DNA of 64,000 nt from Rallus limicola (Eukaryota; Chordata; Aves; Gruiformes; Rallidae). Under the pieces are notes generated by a model. That model saw only the letters and a program-made list of their open reading frames with translations, made no database searches and was not told where the DNA came from. The stretch spans positions 98,860,211 to 98,924,210 of the forward strand of contig JAKCOZ010000001.1 of NCBI GenBank assembly GCA_022605955.1. The letters are read 5' to 3'. How positions within the stretch are numbered: the first letter of the stretch is position 1; every line of letters starts with the position of its first letter. Position numbers and translations under genes: made by a program. Positions 22,230 through 34,560 of the stretch are shown here, piece by piece.

Positions 22230-25200
22230 ATGGCAAATACTGATGAGAAAATGGTCAATGAATATACTGAACTGCAGTTACCATGGAAACCACCAATATC
22301 TTTTGTTTGTGAGTATCAGGTGCGTGTTTGTATTTCTGTGCTTGTGGGAGGAAGGTTATTTTCCTTGAAGAAAGAAATTCATGAGAGACAGACAATAAGA
22401 TATGTTATTTCATATTCCATTTACAGACATGATCTTATTCAGAATTGTCCACCGTCAAAGCTGGGTCAGTGATTTAGCTGTTGCAGTAAAATAATTGTGG
22501 TTTGGGAAAATCAACAGCTGTTTTTCTCCAAGGTCAAATGGCTCATCAGAGGAAAAATTTCTTAGCAAATAAACTAACTTTAAAAAATGAACTGACTATT
22601 TAAAAACTGAATCTACAAGCACTTACTGAAGACTCTGCATGTATACATACCTAGCCTCAAATACCTTCAGGTCCTTAACTATTGCTTGTCAGTACAGATA
22701 CTTAAAACATGTCCTAGATCTTGGAATACATATTTTATTGGTAATATGAGTTAATAATAAAAAAAAATAAAAATCGAAACATACTTTTACCAATATACTC
22801 TTTTGGCATGCATTCTCCAAAGTGCTATACAACCTCAGATAGAGCAAATATAAAAAAAACCAAGACAAATATAATAAAAAATATCAGCACAAAACATTAA
22901 TCCCATGACAACATTCATCTAAAATACATATTTTACAGTAGAGTACATGGCATAGAACTTCCTTCTTGCTGCTGTAAAACCACGTTTTTACTTAAAATCA
23001 GATAAGCAAATCATATCATTAAGCTTTGGTCAAAATGTAAGTGACCTGGGTTTATGACAGACCTCTCTTATGAACCAGCCATGGTTCATGTTGATGAGAC
23101 AAGAGACTCAAAGTTAGCCTTAAAGGATTTTTTTTTAATCTTTGCAGCTACTATCACACTCCTCATACTGAAAGTAGAGAAGAAGCACAGATGCTTTCTG
23201 TTTCTTCAGTTCTGAGCCCCTGAAGAACAACACCCTTCTAGAGGAATAGTCTACCAAATAGCTAATAGTGCAACCATGCTAGGTTGCAAAAAGCCACGTT
23301 TTATGGACTGTGATGTGGTAATCTAAAATCTAAATTTGAAAATATTTGTCCAGTTCTTTTTCCACCAGGGAATTATAAAATATTTTTACAAGTGTAATTT
23401 TTTCTTTAAAAAATCATATTTAAGTTTGCATTTTACATTGGACACTACAATTTGCTTACACCTGTGCTTATCTTTCACTTCTGCAAAAAAATTAAGAACT
23501 GCTTATTTTGAGAACATATCATAACAACTAATTCTGCTGTCACCGATAATGTTCCTCAGAGGTTGAATATCCCAGCACACGGAACCATTCTGGTTTTCAT
23601 CACAGCCTCCTGGAAATGTTAAAAGTCTGGTGATGGTTGACAGTAGTATGGAGTTTATGGAAGACATAATAGTGAAGTTGTAGAGAGCATTAAAATAAAA
23701 ATTGCAATTTCTTCCCAGTAATAACCAATTATCAATTGCACCATTGATCCTACTCTGCCATATCAGTTTAGCAATCTGTTAGTAGTTATAGGAAGCCTCA
23801 GAATCTTTAAATAGTTTTCCCTGTATGGCTGGTTCTATCAGAGTCAGAATGAGAGTTTTTCTATTCAGGATTATTTGCTTTACATCACCAACTTTATAAA
23901 TTAAAAAAAAAAAAAATCTATAATAAATGAGAGAAAAAGGTACTTTGAAAGTAATGTCACTTTCTAGGAGAGAACTTCTTTGGCTTTTTCATCAAATATA
24001 GATTATGTAAAATGAAGATCACCGTGTCTTTGCATGCATCAAAAATGAGCAATAAATCCTCCTACTTCCATAGGTACATCAGTGACAGATGATTTGATAT
24101 TAAGTCAATTTTATTATCCAGTTTTTGCTTTTTATCTTATTATTTCAAGGATGGTTTCATTACTTGCAACATCACTCTAATGCCTGTATTTGCAGGTGAC
24201 CGAAAATTTCTATTATAGTTATAAGTTATGATACTATTTTCTTTTCTTCAAATTTTAGCACAGGAAAATTGCAGTCATTCACTTAAATCTATTATGAAAT
24301 GGACTTTTATAATAATGAAATAAGAATTTGAAATGAAGAGCAAGGCACAAAGACCCATAGAGCATTTACAAGTCTAAATGTTGCTTTCAGTATACTATTA
24401 TCTACAGAAGTAAAATGGAGTTGTGAGGAAGATAGCATGTGAAGAAACAGAAAACCTGAACAGTATGAAATCCCAGAAACTTTCCCTTTCCCCTCTACCT
24501 AGGTAACTTTCCTTTACAATAGCACAGAGGACAACCCCAAGAATGGAAAATCAAAAACACCTTATTCTTGTTGATGCTCACTTACTTCTTAGATTTCTTC
24601 AAGTGTAACGGAATTCACTGCGGAAAGTGAACCTGACCATTCTGAGAAATACCACAATAGTACCAGTCTATGTGGAGCCTAAAATAATTTATTTCCAAGC
24701 CTCAGATGGATTAATTTTCATTGTGCACATTTGAACAGCATGGATAGTGCTGTTTACCTATTAGATAATGGCCATTCTATGAAGTACAATTCATTTCTTG
24801 TTCTAGTAGAATGAAAACTGATGCACTGAAGGAAGGGAGCATGTAAAAAATTGTTTCCCGATGCGTTAACTATTAGATCTTCATCATTACATAAATTAAC
24901 TTAGTAATTATACATCAGGCTTTCTGCATTTTACCAAAAAAGAAATATTGTCATCAGCTATAAGAAACTGGGCAATAATTTACTTCATTTTGTTCAGATT
25001 TAGATCTGAAAATTGAGTGAATGATCAACTTTCAAAAAACACAATTGGTATAAAAAAAAACTTGTTTATTTGAATTTGTTTAAAGAATTACTGCACACAT
25101 TTTGGTTTGATGAAACAGAGACAGAAAATAAAATAAAAACCCTACAACTTGTTAAAGCAGACTGCTTCAATCTAGCCTCAGTTCACTTTATACATGCGAT

Positions 25201-26494
25201 GTATTCTTCAAAGAGATTGATGTCAAGTTTTTTTGTTTGTTGCATATTAAATTTAAAAATTATTAAAAATACTTCCTATTCAGCAAAATAATTATGCATG
25301 TGGAAGTTGAACATACTAAAATTAAGGATAAATCTGCAAACGACTGTATGATATTATAGTATAGTTCCTTAGAAAATCTTAACTCCTATCCCCTTTCAGG
25401 TTTTTTTTGCTTTTCACTACAATACGAGTGGGAAAATTTTTTTGATAGAGTAGCATCAAGATACCTTTGCCTCCTGGGAGCTAAGACAAGTCTACCTCGA
25501 GCTTAAACGGTTTTCTGGAAGTAGGATAAATAAATCTTAGTTTCTTGTAAAAGGCAAAAGAAGTCAGACTAGAACTCAATGAACCGGGATCCTTGACAGA
25601 ACAAGGAGGTTAATCATCATTACAACTCTGACATTATTAATAATCTTAGTAATCATTCAAGATTATTCAGGCCTGCATGAAAGAGACTGTTTAGCCTTTC
25701 AACAACACAACAATACCTGCCTATTATTTGTCGTTGAAACCTCACTTTGTCCCAGCTTACTATTCTTAGAAACCCCATGAATTTCTAAAAAAACCCAAGT
25801 AAGATACTGAAATCAAATGGAACATTTACACTTTCTAGTAATGGAGGTCATGAGGATCAAAGAAGAAACCATGTGGCCAAGAACTATACTTCTGTTCCAC
25901 AACTCTTGAAAAATTACTGCTTTGATACTCTCTGGCTATAAAAAAATCTCTTCAGCAAGTACACAGTTCCAGTTACATTCTTTCAAAATATTCTAAAAAG
26001 TCTTCACAAATGTTATAAAAACCCCTCTCTAACAGAGTTTTAAAATAGCTCCTTCAATTACAAGTTGACATAAATTCTCTCTAACATATCAGAGATTAAG
26101 AAAGAGTGACTTGCAAAATGGGGTATACAAATAATATTTGAAAGTCTGCTTTCAAGAAGGAAATGAAAAAAGTCAGATTTTTCTTCTGGAGGTATATTAA
26201 GCAAATGTAAGAAATAAGTAATTGTGCATGCATTTACATTGGTGTCCTCTAGTCTGTGTCCCTGCAACACAAATCAACTAGTGTTCTATACATATAAACC
26301 TTTAAGGTTTATTTGCTTCATTTTTAAGGCAGCAAGCCATTGCTTTACATGCCAAATGGTGGGGAAACCACAAATATCTTCCACATTTAACTTTAGGAAT
26401 AATTTAATAACATCCGACTCCTGTAAGATTACATAATTCAGATGAAGAAATTAGATAAGCTTCATTATTTTACTTCAGAATTTTTAACTCAGTT
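22230..26494. other. Unique DNA, no gene seen
   Basis: AT-rich with short A- and T-runs (for example 23899-23912). No exon, RNA gene or recognised repeat was found; the open frames are short (up to 90 codons) and unrecognised. Confidence 0.6.
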
Positions 26495-26499
26495 GGTTT
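26495..26499. repeat. Target-site duplication GGTTT (left)
   Basis: GGTTT here is repeated exactly at 27221-27225. It fixes the LTR boundaries at 26500 and 27220. Confidence 0.85.
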
Positions 26500-27220
26500 T
26501 GTGTTGGTTTAACCCTGGCTGGAGGCCAGGTGCCCGCCAAAGCCACTCTATCACTTCCCTTTTCAGTTGGACAGGGGAGAAAATATATATTGAAAGGCTC
26601 AAGAGTCAAGATAAGGACAGGGAGAGATCATTCTGCAATCAGTATCATGGGCACAACAGACTCAACACAGAAAAAAAAAAAAACCTCTCTAATTGATGAC
26701 ACTGACTGCACACCCAGTGACACCAGAGTCAGGTAATGAGAAATGTGACGAGATCTTAAAGCACCTCCCCCCACCCCTCCCTTCTTAGCAGACATCACTT
26801 TAGTCATGATTTCTTTCCCTCTTCCCCCTCATTGTGGCATGAGGAGGGGCAGGGACTGGGGGAATGAGGGTTTCAGTCAGTTCCTCATGATTTCTTTTCC
26901 TTCTTAGTAGAGGGTGGGGGCATTTCTTACAGTCTTCCCCTGCTGCACCATGGGGTCCCACCCATGGGAGACAGTCCTCCACAAACTTCTCAAACATGAG
27001 TCCTTTCCCATGGGGCACCATCTCTTCACCAATGTCCCAGTGTGGGTCATTTCTATGGGGTGCACTCATAGAAACATAGAATGTCTCTCAGTCTCTCAGG
27101 ATCAGACTGGTCCAGCCTGGTCCTCCACGGGGTCACAAGTCATTGTTGTCTCCCCCTAGCAAACCTGGTCCATGCAAGACCAGAGTTCTCCACCAGAGCC
27201 CTGCCATGCAATCTATGACA
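26500..27220 (-). mobile_element. Group A solo LTR, shortened variant
   Basis: Read on the minus strand the 721-bp element starts TGTCATAGATTGCATGG and ends GGGTTAAACCAACACA. The 3' two thirds align with the complete copy at 57211-58272 (AGTCAAGATAAGGACAGGGA and CCCAGTGACACCAGAGT, read on the plus strand, are shared). About 340 bp of the 5' half present in the other two copies is absent. Perfect GGTTT duplications show that this form inserted as a unit or was shortened afterwards without losing its ends. No viral genes are attached. Open frames inside are incidental. Confidence 0.9.
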
Positions 27221-27300
27221 GGTTTCTAGAGCAATTTCTCTTCTATTCAGAATTTCTTTTTACTGCTGGCTAAATCAAAACATAAAATTGGCATTTGTCC

Positions 27301-27342
27301 CAGATTTTTTATACTTTTATGCAGAATTTTTTATACTTTGCT
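27301..27342. repeat. 21-bp tandem duplication
   Basis: CAGATTTTTTATACTTTTATG is followed by CAGAATTTTTTATACTTTGC at a 21-bp spacing, with a few mismatches. Confidence 0.7.
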
Positions 27343-28842
27343 TGATTTAATGTATATACGCATTCAAATGAATGTTATTGAAATATACATGATTTTGTAC
27401 AGAAAGAATGTAATCTAGAAAAATGATTTCTTGGTACAAACTAATTTTTGAATCCCTTGTGCATTGTAGGGTCAATAGGAATATTTACCAGTCCCACTGT
27501 GTTCAGGGGAGTTTTAAATCCCAGCAGTATTTTTACGGATAAAGAATTACTGGTACATTAGTAGTATCACAAATAATGAAACTTAGCAAAACAACATTAT
27601 ATATTTCCTACATCACAGAGAAGCTAAGAAGGAGGAATCATAAAGGAGAAATGTCAAAACTATACTTTATCTTCCACTGTTTACCTCATGGCATTAACAA
27701 AATTAATCTCTCTGCTAGTGAATTTCCATATGACAGATTCTAGCCATGGAACACAGAGGACATTCCATAACAATTCTGTAGGATTTTACTACATTAAAAA
27801 ATCTTTTCTTTAATGCTGTACTGTAACCTATTAAAAACAAAATAGAGAGTGTCTGAAATTACAATAATTGTTTTATGAATTGAAATCCACTAGTCCAGGA
27901 AAAATAAAAACCCTGAAAAAATACCAGAATTCTAATATCAAATGAAACCCATCTACCATATGTGCATCACTAGAGATCTGCTTGTTCCTTCTGTGATGAT
28001 TTTTCAGTCGTTGAAGTTATTAATACATTCAGGCTCTATATTGTCTACAATGCTCACATCCTACAATAAGACACTAGAATTGTTAGCATACATACTAGTG
28101 TTGAAATACCATACTGCAGCCCAATAAAGCCAAAGAAACTTACCAACATGTAAAGATAACAGTCCAATAAAGTTTTGATGGAGCTATTACCTTTTTTACA
28201 AAAAAAAAAAAATTAGCTCTTGCTCAACAAGAAAGAACTAGAAACCAAAAGGGTTTTTTAGAGGAAGATCCTCTAATGTTCATCAGGCATAGAGAACTGG
28301 TAGAAGAGAGGCTGAGTCACTCATGTGACTTCCACACTAGAGGATGAAATACCAAGGTAAATTAAGCACCTGTGTGCAATGGGAAACAATTATATTTAAG
28401 TGCCTATTGTAAGAGATTTGTAAATTTTTATGCTAATACCGTGAATGGATTTTTTTACTGTAATTTTATGCTATATTCTAGTCCTCCAATTTGCTAGCAC
28501 TACATAAAGTGTTTTTCCCCCTTTCCTTAAATGTTCAGCCTATAAACTGCTTGAAGTGGAACCTTTAAATTAAAAATCAAAACTGTACCTGTAAACAAAG
28601 TAAGTTTCATAGCAGAATAATAAAAATATTAAAAAGTAATAGGGTTTTCCTCTTCCACTTGTTTAATAAATATATAGTTCAGATGGCTACTATTTCTTAC
28701 AAGTTTTTTACTGATAATTACCATAAGTTTTAATGAAAATCCTGCCTTGAAGTGTACGTTTTCACTTCATTTAACAACATCCTAAAGTTTAGAGGAATTG
28801 CTTCTGTGCTACATTTTAGTTTCCTTAATACCTTTAAATTTC

Positions 28843-28863
28843 TTTTTTTTTTTTTTTTTTTTT
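28843..28863. repeat. Poly(T) run
   Basis: Twenty-one T residues. No retrocopy with a matching poly(A) tail is recognised beside it on the minus strand. Confidence 0.9.
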
Positions 28864-31800
28864 CTCCTTCCAACACAAAATGGGAGCTCTGAAGCCTTAA
28901 ATGAAAGTTGAGCTGGCAAAGTTTATTTGAAATTAAGCTTTGATTTCTACATATTTAGAACTGATCCTAACAAAAGTTTAAGTTTATTTTAAACTGTTGT
29001 TTTGAAGCCCATTATAGAGAATTTTACATATAGTCATGTGTATACACATATTCATTTTTTTTGGTAGAGGATTATTTAACTATACTAAATGAAAACAATA
29101 GAAGAGACTTAATTTTCACTTTCAAGATTGCAGGGGTGCTAATTGTTAAGGTTTTGGTCTCTTTCATATCTTTAATCAAAATGTTCATTATTTTTCCTTG
29201 AATAGCATTAAAAACACCTTTAAAGTTTATTTATTTTATATTAAATTATTCTATTACATTTTACCCCTTTTCTTTATAAATGTGTTTGAAGTCCCTCATT
29301 TCTGTTCATTTTGATGTGATCCATATTATGCTTCTAAGACACGGGTTGTTATTTTAAAACAAAATCTTATGAATTGCTCAGAAAGCTACTCAGTGACTTG
29401 AGGTTGAAATAGCATGTACATGTATGAAAATTAATGCGATCCCTCTGAAGAGATATGTATAACAGTACATCAGATGGAATTTACAATAGAAATATAATCA
29501 AAGAAAAAAAACAAGAAATGAAAACAAAACAAATGAAAATGTGATTTATCCACGTTAATTTTGTCCCTTTCTCTATTCCTGTATAATTAGTAGTATAAAA
29601 TATGTGAGAGAAAAGAAGCTAGCCTGAACATGTTCTAGCAATTTCTTCAATGTGCCAAAGAGATATTTTTAAATGGGATTTGAATAAAACTATTCATTAC
29701 TTGCTCAAAATAAGGCTTCTAGTAATCTGAAAATCGAATCAATCTATATACCAAAGATATGACTTCAGTTGTGTAGTTATCCAAAGGTAGGTCTTGTCTG
29801 GTGAGTTTCTTACTCAATGGCAGTGTACATTCAACTCCATGCAAATCGGTTAATCACCTGAATAATTGCTGTTGGATCTTGAATAAATGTGTCTGATGCA
29901 TGCCAAATCCAGTTTCTTTTACTACTATAGCTATGTACTCTAAATAATCTTCTTGGGTTTTCTGTTTTCAACATTCAAATTTTAGACACATTTTTTTAAT
30001 CCTTGGATGTATTTTGGTTATTCAGATCTTCAGAAATCATAAATCAAGAGAGAATAGTGTATTGCCTTAGTTAATAACAAAAAAACATGGGCACTCAATA
30101 AATTGGTTCTCTTACACCTCCTATATGAACTGAAACCTGACTATAGTATACGTAGCATTTTCACTTAATTACTTGGGAGTACTAAGTGCTCCTGAACAGA
30201 TTTCCCATTTTCCTCTGAGAACCATGAGTGACACTGTAAAAGCTCTAAAGAGGAAGGGGAAAAGAGAGGCACTAACCTCTCACCTTTGCTTAACATATTT
30301 TTCTTTAGGGAAAACCAGATCACGACAGAATAAACATTTATCTGTTCAGCTGCTACCATCTGTCCCTTCTTTCTTCAAATATCTAAATCATTATGCAGGA
30401 AATATTTTCCAGTTTTCTCTTTCTGTGAAATTTTTACTGTGGCTATTGCTTTTATCAGTAGTATGAATTTGCTTCAATGTCTGAAGCTGGACAAAAAAAA
30501 AAGGAAAATTCTGTTTTGTAGAGGATTTTGTTATTTTGAAATCTGAATACTTTTAAACAGTAAAATTATGAAGAATTACACAGATGGCATTCTAATGACT
30601 TCAGATGCAAGTAGTAGCATATGTGAAACATTACATTCTCTCTGAACACACATATAATAGTCAATCTGATGGATTCAGAAAGAAAATTTTGGTAAAAGAA
30701 AAAAGTAGATAAAAGAAAGCAGATAAAATGAAAATGCAACTTATTTCTTAAAAGTATTGTTTCTAAGAAGTATTACTTAAATATAAAATCAGAAGTCATT
30801 TTTCCTAAAATAAAATGGATTTTTATTTAGGACTTGTTCTTTTTGCTGGACTTCTCCACTAAATATTTGTTTTCCTCAACCTGTCTAACTCTTAATCAGA
30901 ATGTTTACAAATGTCTTTAGAATAATGATGTTTTAAATAAAATAAACCCTGGCATTGCTTAATTTACTGGCAAAGTGAGCACAGAAATGACAAAAGCAAT
31001 GATATAACCCTCCTCAAGTGGCCTTAAACAAGCATATAAAAAAGGGCCTCCTTCTTGGTAATTTGCTTCTGTCTCAAGTTCATTCCTCACCTTTTCATGT
31101 TCTCACCACTGCAGTTGTTCATGCTATATGAAATATAAAAAATGTGAAGAAAATTACAAGTCAGTACAGACGCAATAATGTGTAATAGGTGTTTTGTACA
31201 GAAAATAATTTTTTTCAAACTTCAACATAACCTTCAATAACTTTATCTTTTTGCATCTCTAAAAATTATCCATATTGCCTCTCTTTCTGAGGTTGCCACA
31301 AAGACCTTACAGGAAATAAAAGCCAAATAAATTACAAAGAACCATTGCAACACAAAATGTATTAAACAAGATGTTTCTAAAACAGGGGAAAAAAAATCTA
31401 AATTACTGACTGGAAGTCAAATATTTTTCAGTGTTTTATTCAACAGTAACAATGGCTATTCGCCCAACTGATATTTACAAGAAGCTTGTTTAGTTACTTA
31501 AACAATTGTTCACTTAGCAGCTAGCTGTTTGTGTCATGCCAGTAGCACAAGCCTCATCCTTACTAAATCAAGCAAACTCTACTAGCTTTGTGTGAACAAG
31601 TTACTAATGTCTCTGTTGAAGGAAAAGTTCCTGTTTCATGTCAGTTCTCTTTGAGCATGGTGTAATCTACTTATGAGATTGAATTGCAGAGAAAGATTCA
31701 TAGAAATCAAGCACCTCTAATTCTCCTTCTGCACTTAATTAAAGATGCTTTTTTAAAACACATTCTTGAGATGGCAAATGCTGTTGCATTTCTTTGTATT

Positions 31801-32638
31801 CAAATGATTTTCTGAAATCAACACATGGAAGACATGAGATTTTTGGTTTGGTTTGATTTGTTTTCTCTTTCATGTGTTTTTAGGGAAAAGTGACATGTCT
31901 GTTAAAGTGACAGTGTAAAGAGTAAATGTATGACTGATTTGACTGCAACCGGGCTTGGCAGATCAACTCTCACAAGGGTGAATAATTAGTTTCCTACTGT
32001 ATTGTGGGATCCAGCAGTATCGAATCACCACAGTTCTTTATACTAGCTTCAGTATCTACCATTTTTTTGTCACTTATAATTTACCGTCTGCCCCAACCAC
32101 GCCGTTACACTACCTGTAACTGGGCTGCACGCAATCAGCTGCTTTGAAGAGCCCCGACACATCTCTGATGGCCAGCAAGTCCATTTGTAATGAGTTCTCT
32201 GGGATTCCTGGCAGCCATAGTCATGCTGAGTGACAGGTAGACTACTTATTGCCCAAAAAGCAGCTCTCTCAACCAGGCTTTTCATTTGCTCTGCATGGTC
32301 CTGACAGCACCACATTTCCTACTGACTGACTCTGAGGTTGGGTGTTCTCAAGTGGTTTCTAGCTAAGACTCCTGAGGTAAATAGCAGTTCAAAAGCTGGA
32401 AAGTTTATTTATGAGCTATCAAGAATACGTGCAATATTCAAAAGCAACCAAGGAGATAATGATGTTTGGCCTTGACAAACAGAAATGGCAGTCATGCTGT
32501 CATGCTTGAATTCTTGTTCTTTCAGTTTCATTTTGCTTCATACTCTGAAGTAGCCAAGGACATTAAGAAAAGTGGCTAAATACAGTTAATATTTATACTT
32601 CTCTTAAAATATTTCATTTTTAATGGAACACACTGGGT

Positions 32639-32659
32639 AAAAAAAAAAAAAAAAAAAAA
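32639..32659. repeat. Poly(A) run
   Basis: Twenty-one A residues followed by GCAAAAGACAAG. The sequence before it is not recognisable as a processed pseudogene. Confidence 0.9.
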
Positions 32660-32744
32660 GCAAAAGACAAGTAAACAAGTCAATTCATTGTAGGTTTTAG
32701 CAAATCTACTACTGCCATGGTTCTTCCTTCCCTTAGAAATATGG

Positions 32745-32860
32745 TTGGGTGTTTTTGTTTTTGGTTTTGTTTTTTTTGTTTTTTTTTTTGTTGATTTTGT
32801 TTGGTTTGTGGTTTTTTGGATGGGTTGCTTGGGGGTTTTTTGGGGGTTGTGTGTGTCTGT
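32745..32860 (+). repeat. T/G-rich low-complexity tract
   Basis: Runs of T (up to 11) alternate with G-runs, including GGG, GGGGG and GGGGG near 32822-32846, then a short GT repeat. Only three G-runs of three or more lie close together, so quadruplex potential is marginal. Confidence 0.75.
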
Positions 32861-34169
32861 GTATACATATATTGGTTGGCCAGTGCTGCCAACTTTTATC
32901 AGTATCTTCACTCTGCAAGCATAATTCAGATTTCTGAAGTTATGCTACTTCACAAAACTATATGAACTGATATTTTCTATTTGTCTACTTGTAGGAAACT
33001 TTACTGAAAATTTATACTTTCAGTGTATGAACATTCAGCATATATAAAAATGAGTAAGTATGCTTTTTTGCCTTGTATTTGTGTTTTAATTGAGAATCAA
33101 ATCCAAGCTGGGAAAACATATCATTGTTTATACAACCACTCAGCTTGACAGGGCAGATGGAAAATTGGGCTAAAAAAAGATAGCAGTGGAAAGCAGTTCT
33201 TGCTGGGTGAATTTCAAATACAGAGATAAGTTAGAGGTGTATGCAACCAGCATAACACACAGAGGACCACTGGCTAACAAATACACAGCTTGAACAGGAA
33301 AATGTAACGGCAACCTTCAAACAAGTAGAAGTGATAAAAAAAGAATGACAGTCTGCAATGCTTGATTTCTTGCTGAGTAAATCTTCAATATACGTTAATA
33401 AAGCCGTAGTTTAAATTAATGATCTCTTAAACACCTTATTCTTTTTTCCTAAGTGACACAGTAAAAAAAAAAAAATTAGAAAGAGGGAGGATAAATACTA
33501 AATACATGGAGTATGAAAATCTCCTATTACTTAGGGAATTTTTGTTCTAGCCATGTGCCTCATAAACTGTTCCTTCTTTTGATCAATTAGTGAGGCATCC
33601 TAGAGATTTCTGTACAGCAGAACTGCCATTGGACACTCAGTGTTTTCCTCTGCAACATTGTGTACTACTGTTTAAATGGTAAAAAGGAACATTGTATTTC
33701 TGATTCCGAATGGGAAAAAAAGATTGCAAAAGTTAACTTAGGCTCTCTTAAAATTCCTATACTCAGAAACCAGAGCATAATTATCTTCCTTTTTCATTGC
33801 AGCACAAAGAACAGAAAATGAAATAAAAGATTACACTGTGTATAGAAGTGGTATAAAACTTGCACCGAAAACTAAGGGAAGGGTTATATTATGGGTTAAT
33901 TCTAATTATAAAATGATTCATGAATTTGGAAAAGCGACAGAAGAGAAAATAGATGTTAGAACCTTCTGAAATAAGGACATCTAAGTGACATATTCAGTGT
34001 GTGTGACATTTTAGTTTACACCATTGGAAACCTGCTCTCTTGTAAATGTTTCTTTTCTCCAGATTTAAACTTCACCTGCTGCTATTTTTTCCACTTTCTT
34101 TGGCTATAGAAGACAGGTGCTGAAAAGAAAAGAATGTGATTAAGATTTAGTGTTCTTTTAAAAGTTGGC

Positions 34170-34560
34170 ATTGAGCATTCTGGAAGAAGCAGAAAGAATA
34201 GTGGAAACAGATTCAGGGGAGAGGGATGGAGTAGAAGTTGAACATGCTGACAAAAATAGTCACAACAACTAAATGATGTATACGAAGCAGAAAAAGATGT
34301 GAAAGAGAACGGAAGCTGAAATGAAGATTATTGAGGTGGGCAGAAGGTAAAATCTCTTTGAATGAGAGGAAAGGAAATGTTTTGTTTAAACAGCAGAACA
34401 GCAGATAGTAGGCAGAGAGAACTGTGTAGGGTCAAAATGATCAATAAAGGGAAGAGAGGACAAGTGGGGTGAGAAGGTGGAGGGGGAAAAAAAGGAAGAG
34501 ATGACAGATTTGCAAAGGCAGAAGAAAATTGTAACAAAAACAAGCAAGTGAAAAATGGGC
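34170..34560 (+). other. Purine-biased stretch
   Basis: Over almost 400 bp the plus strand is strongly enriched in A and G (GGAAGAAGCAGAAAG, GGAAAGGAAATG, GGGAAGAGAGGACAAG, GGAGGGGGAAAAAAAGGAAG). It has no simple period and no recognised repeat or coding content. Confidence 0.5.

Noticed and set aside
21961..22236. Lys/Glu- or Ser/Leu-rich frames
   Set aside because: These are translations of the TTC-rich tract of the solo LTR.
32639..32659. Poly(A) run as the tail of a processed pseudogene
   Set aside because: The sequence before it shows no coding similarity, no poly(A) signal at the right distance and no flanking duplication. Other A- and T-runs (28843, 47150, 50886) were rejected on the same grounds.
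32576..32911. Lys/Thr/Pro/Gln-rich minus-strand frame
   Set aside because: It is a translation of the T/G-rich low-complexity tract and poly(A) run.
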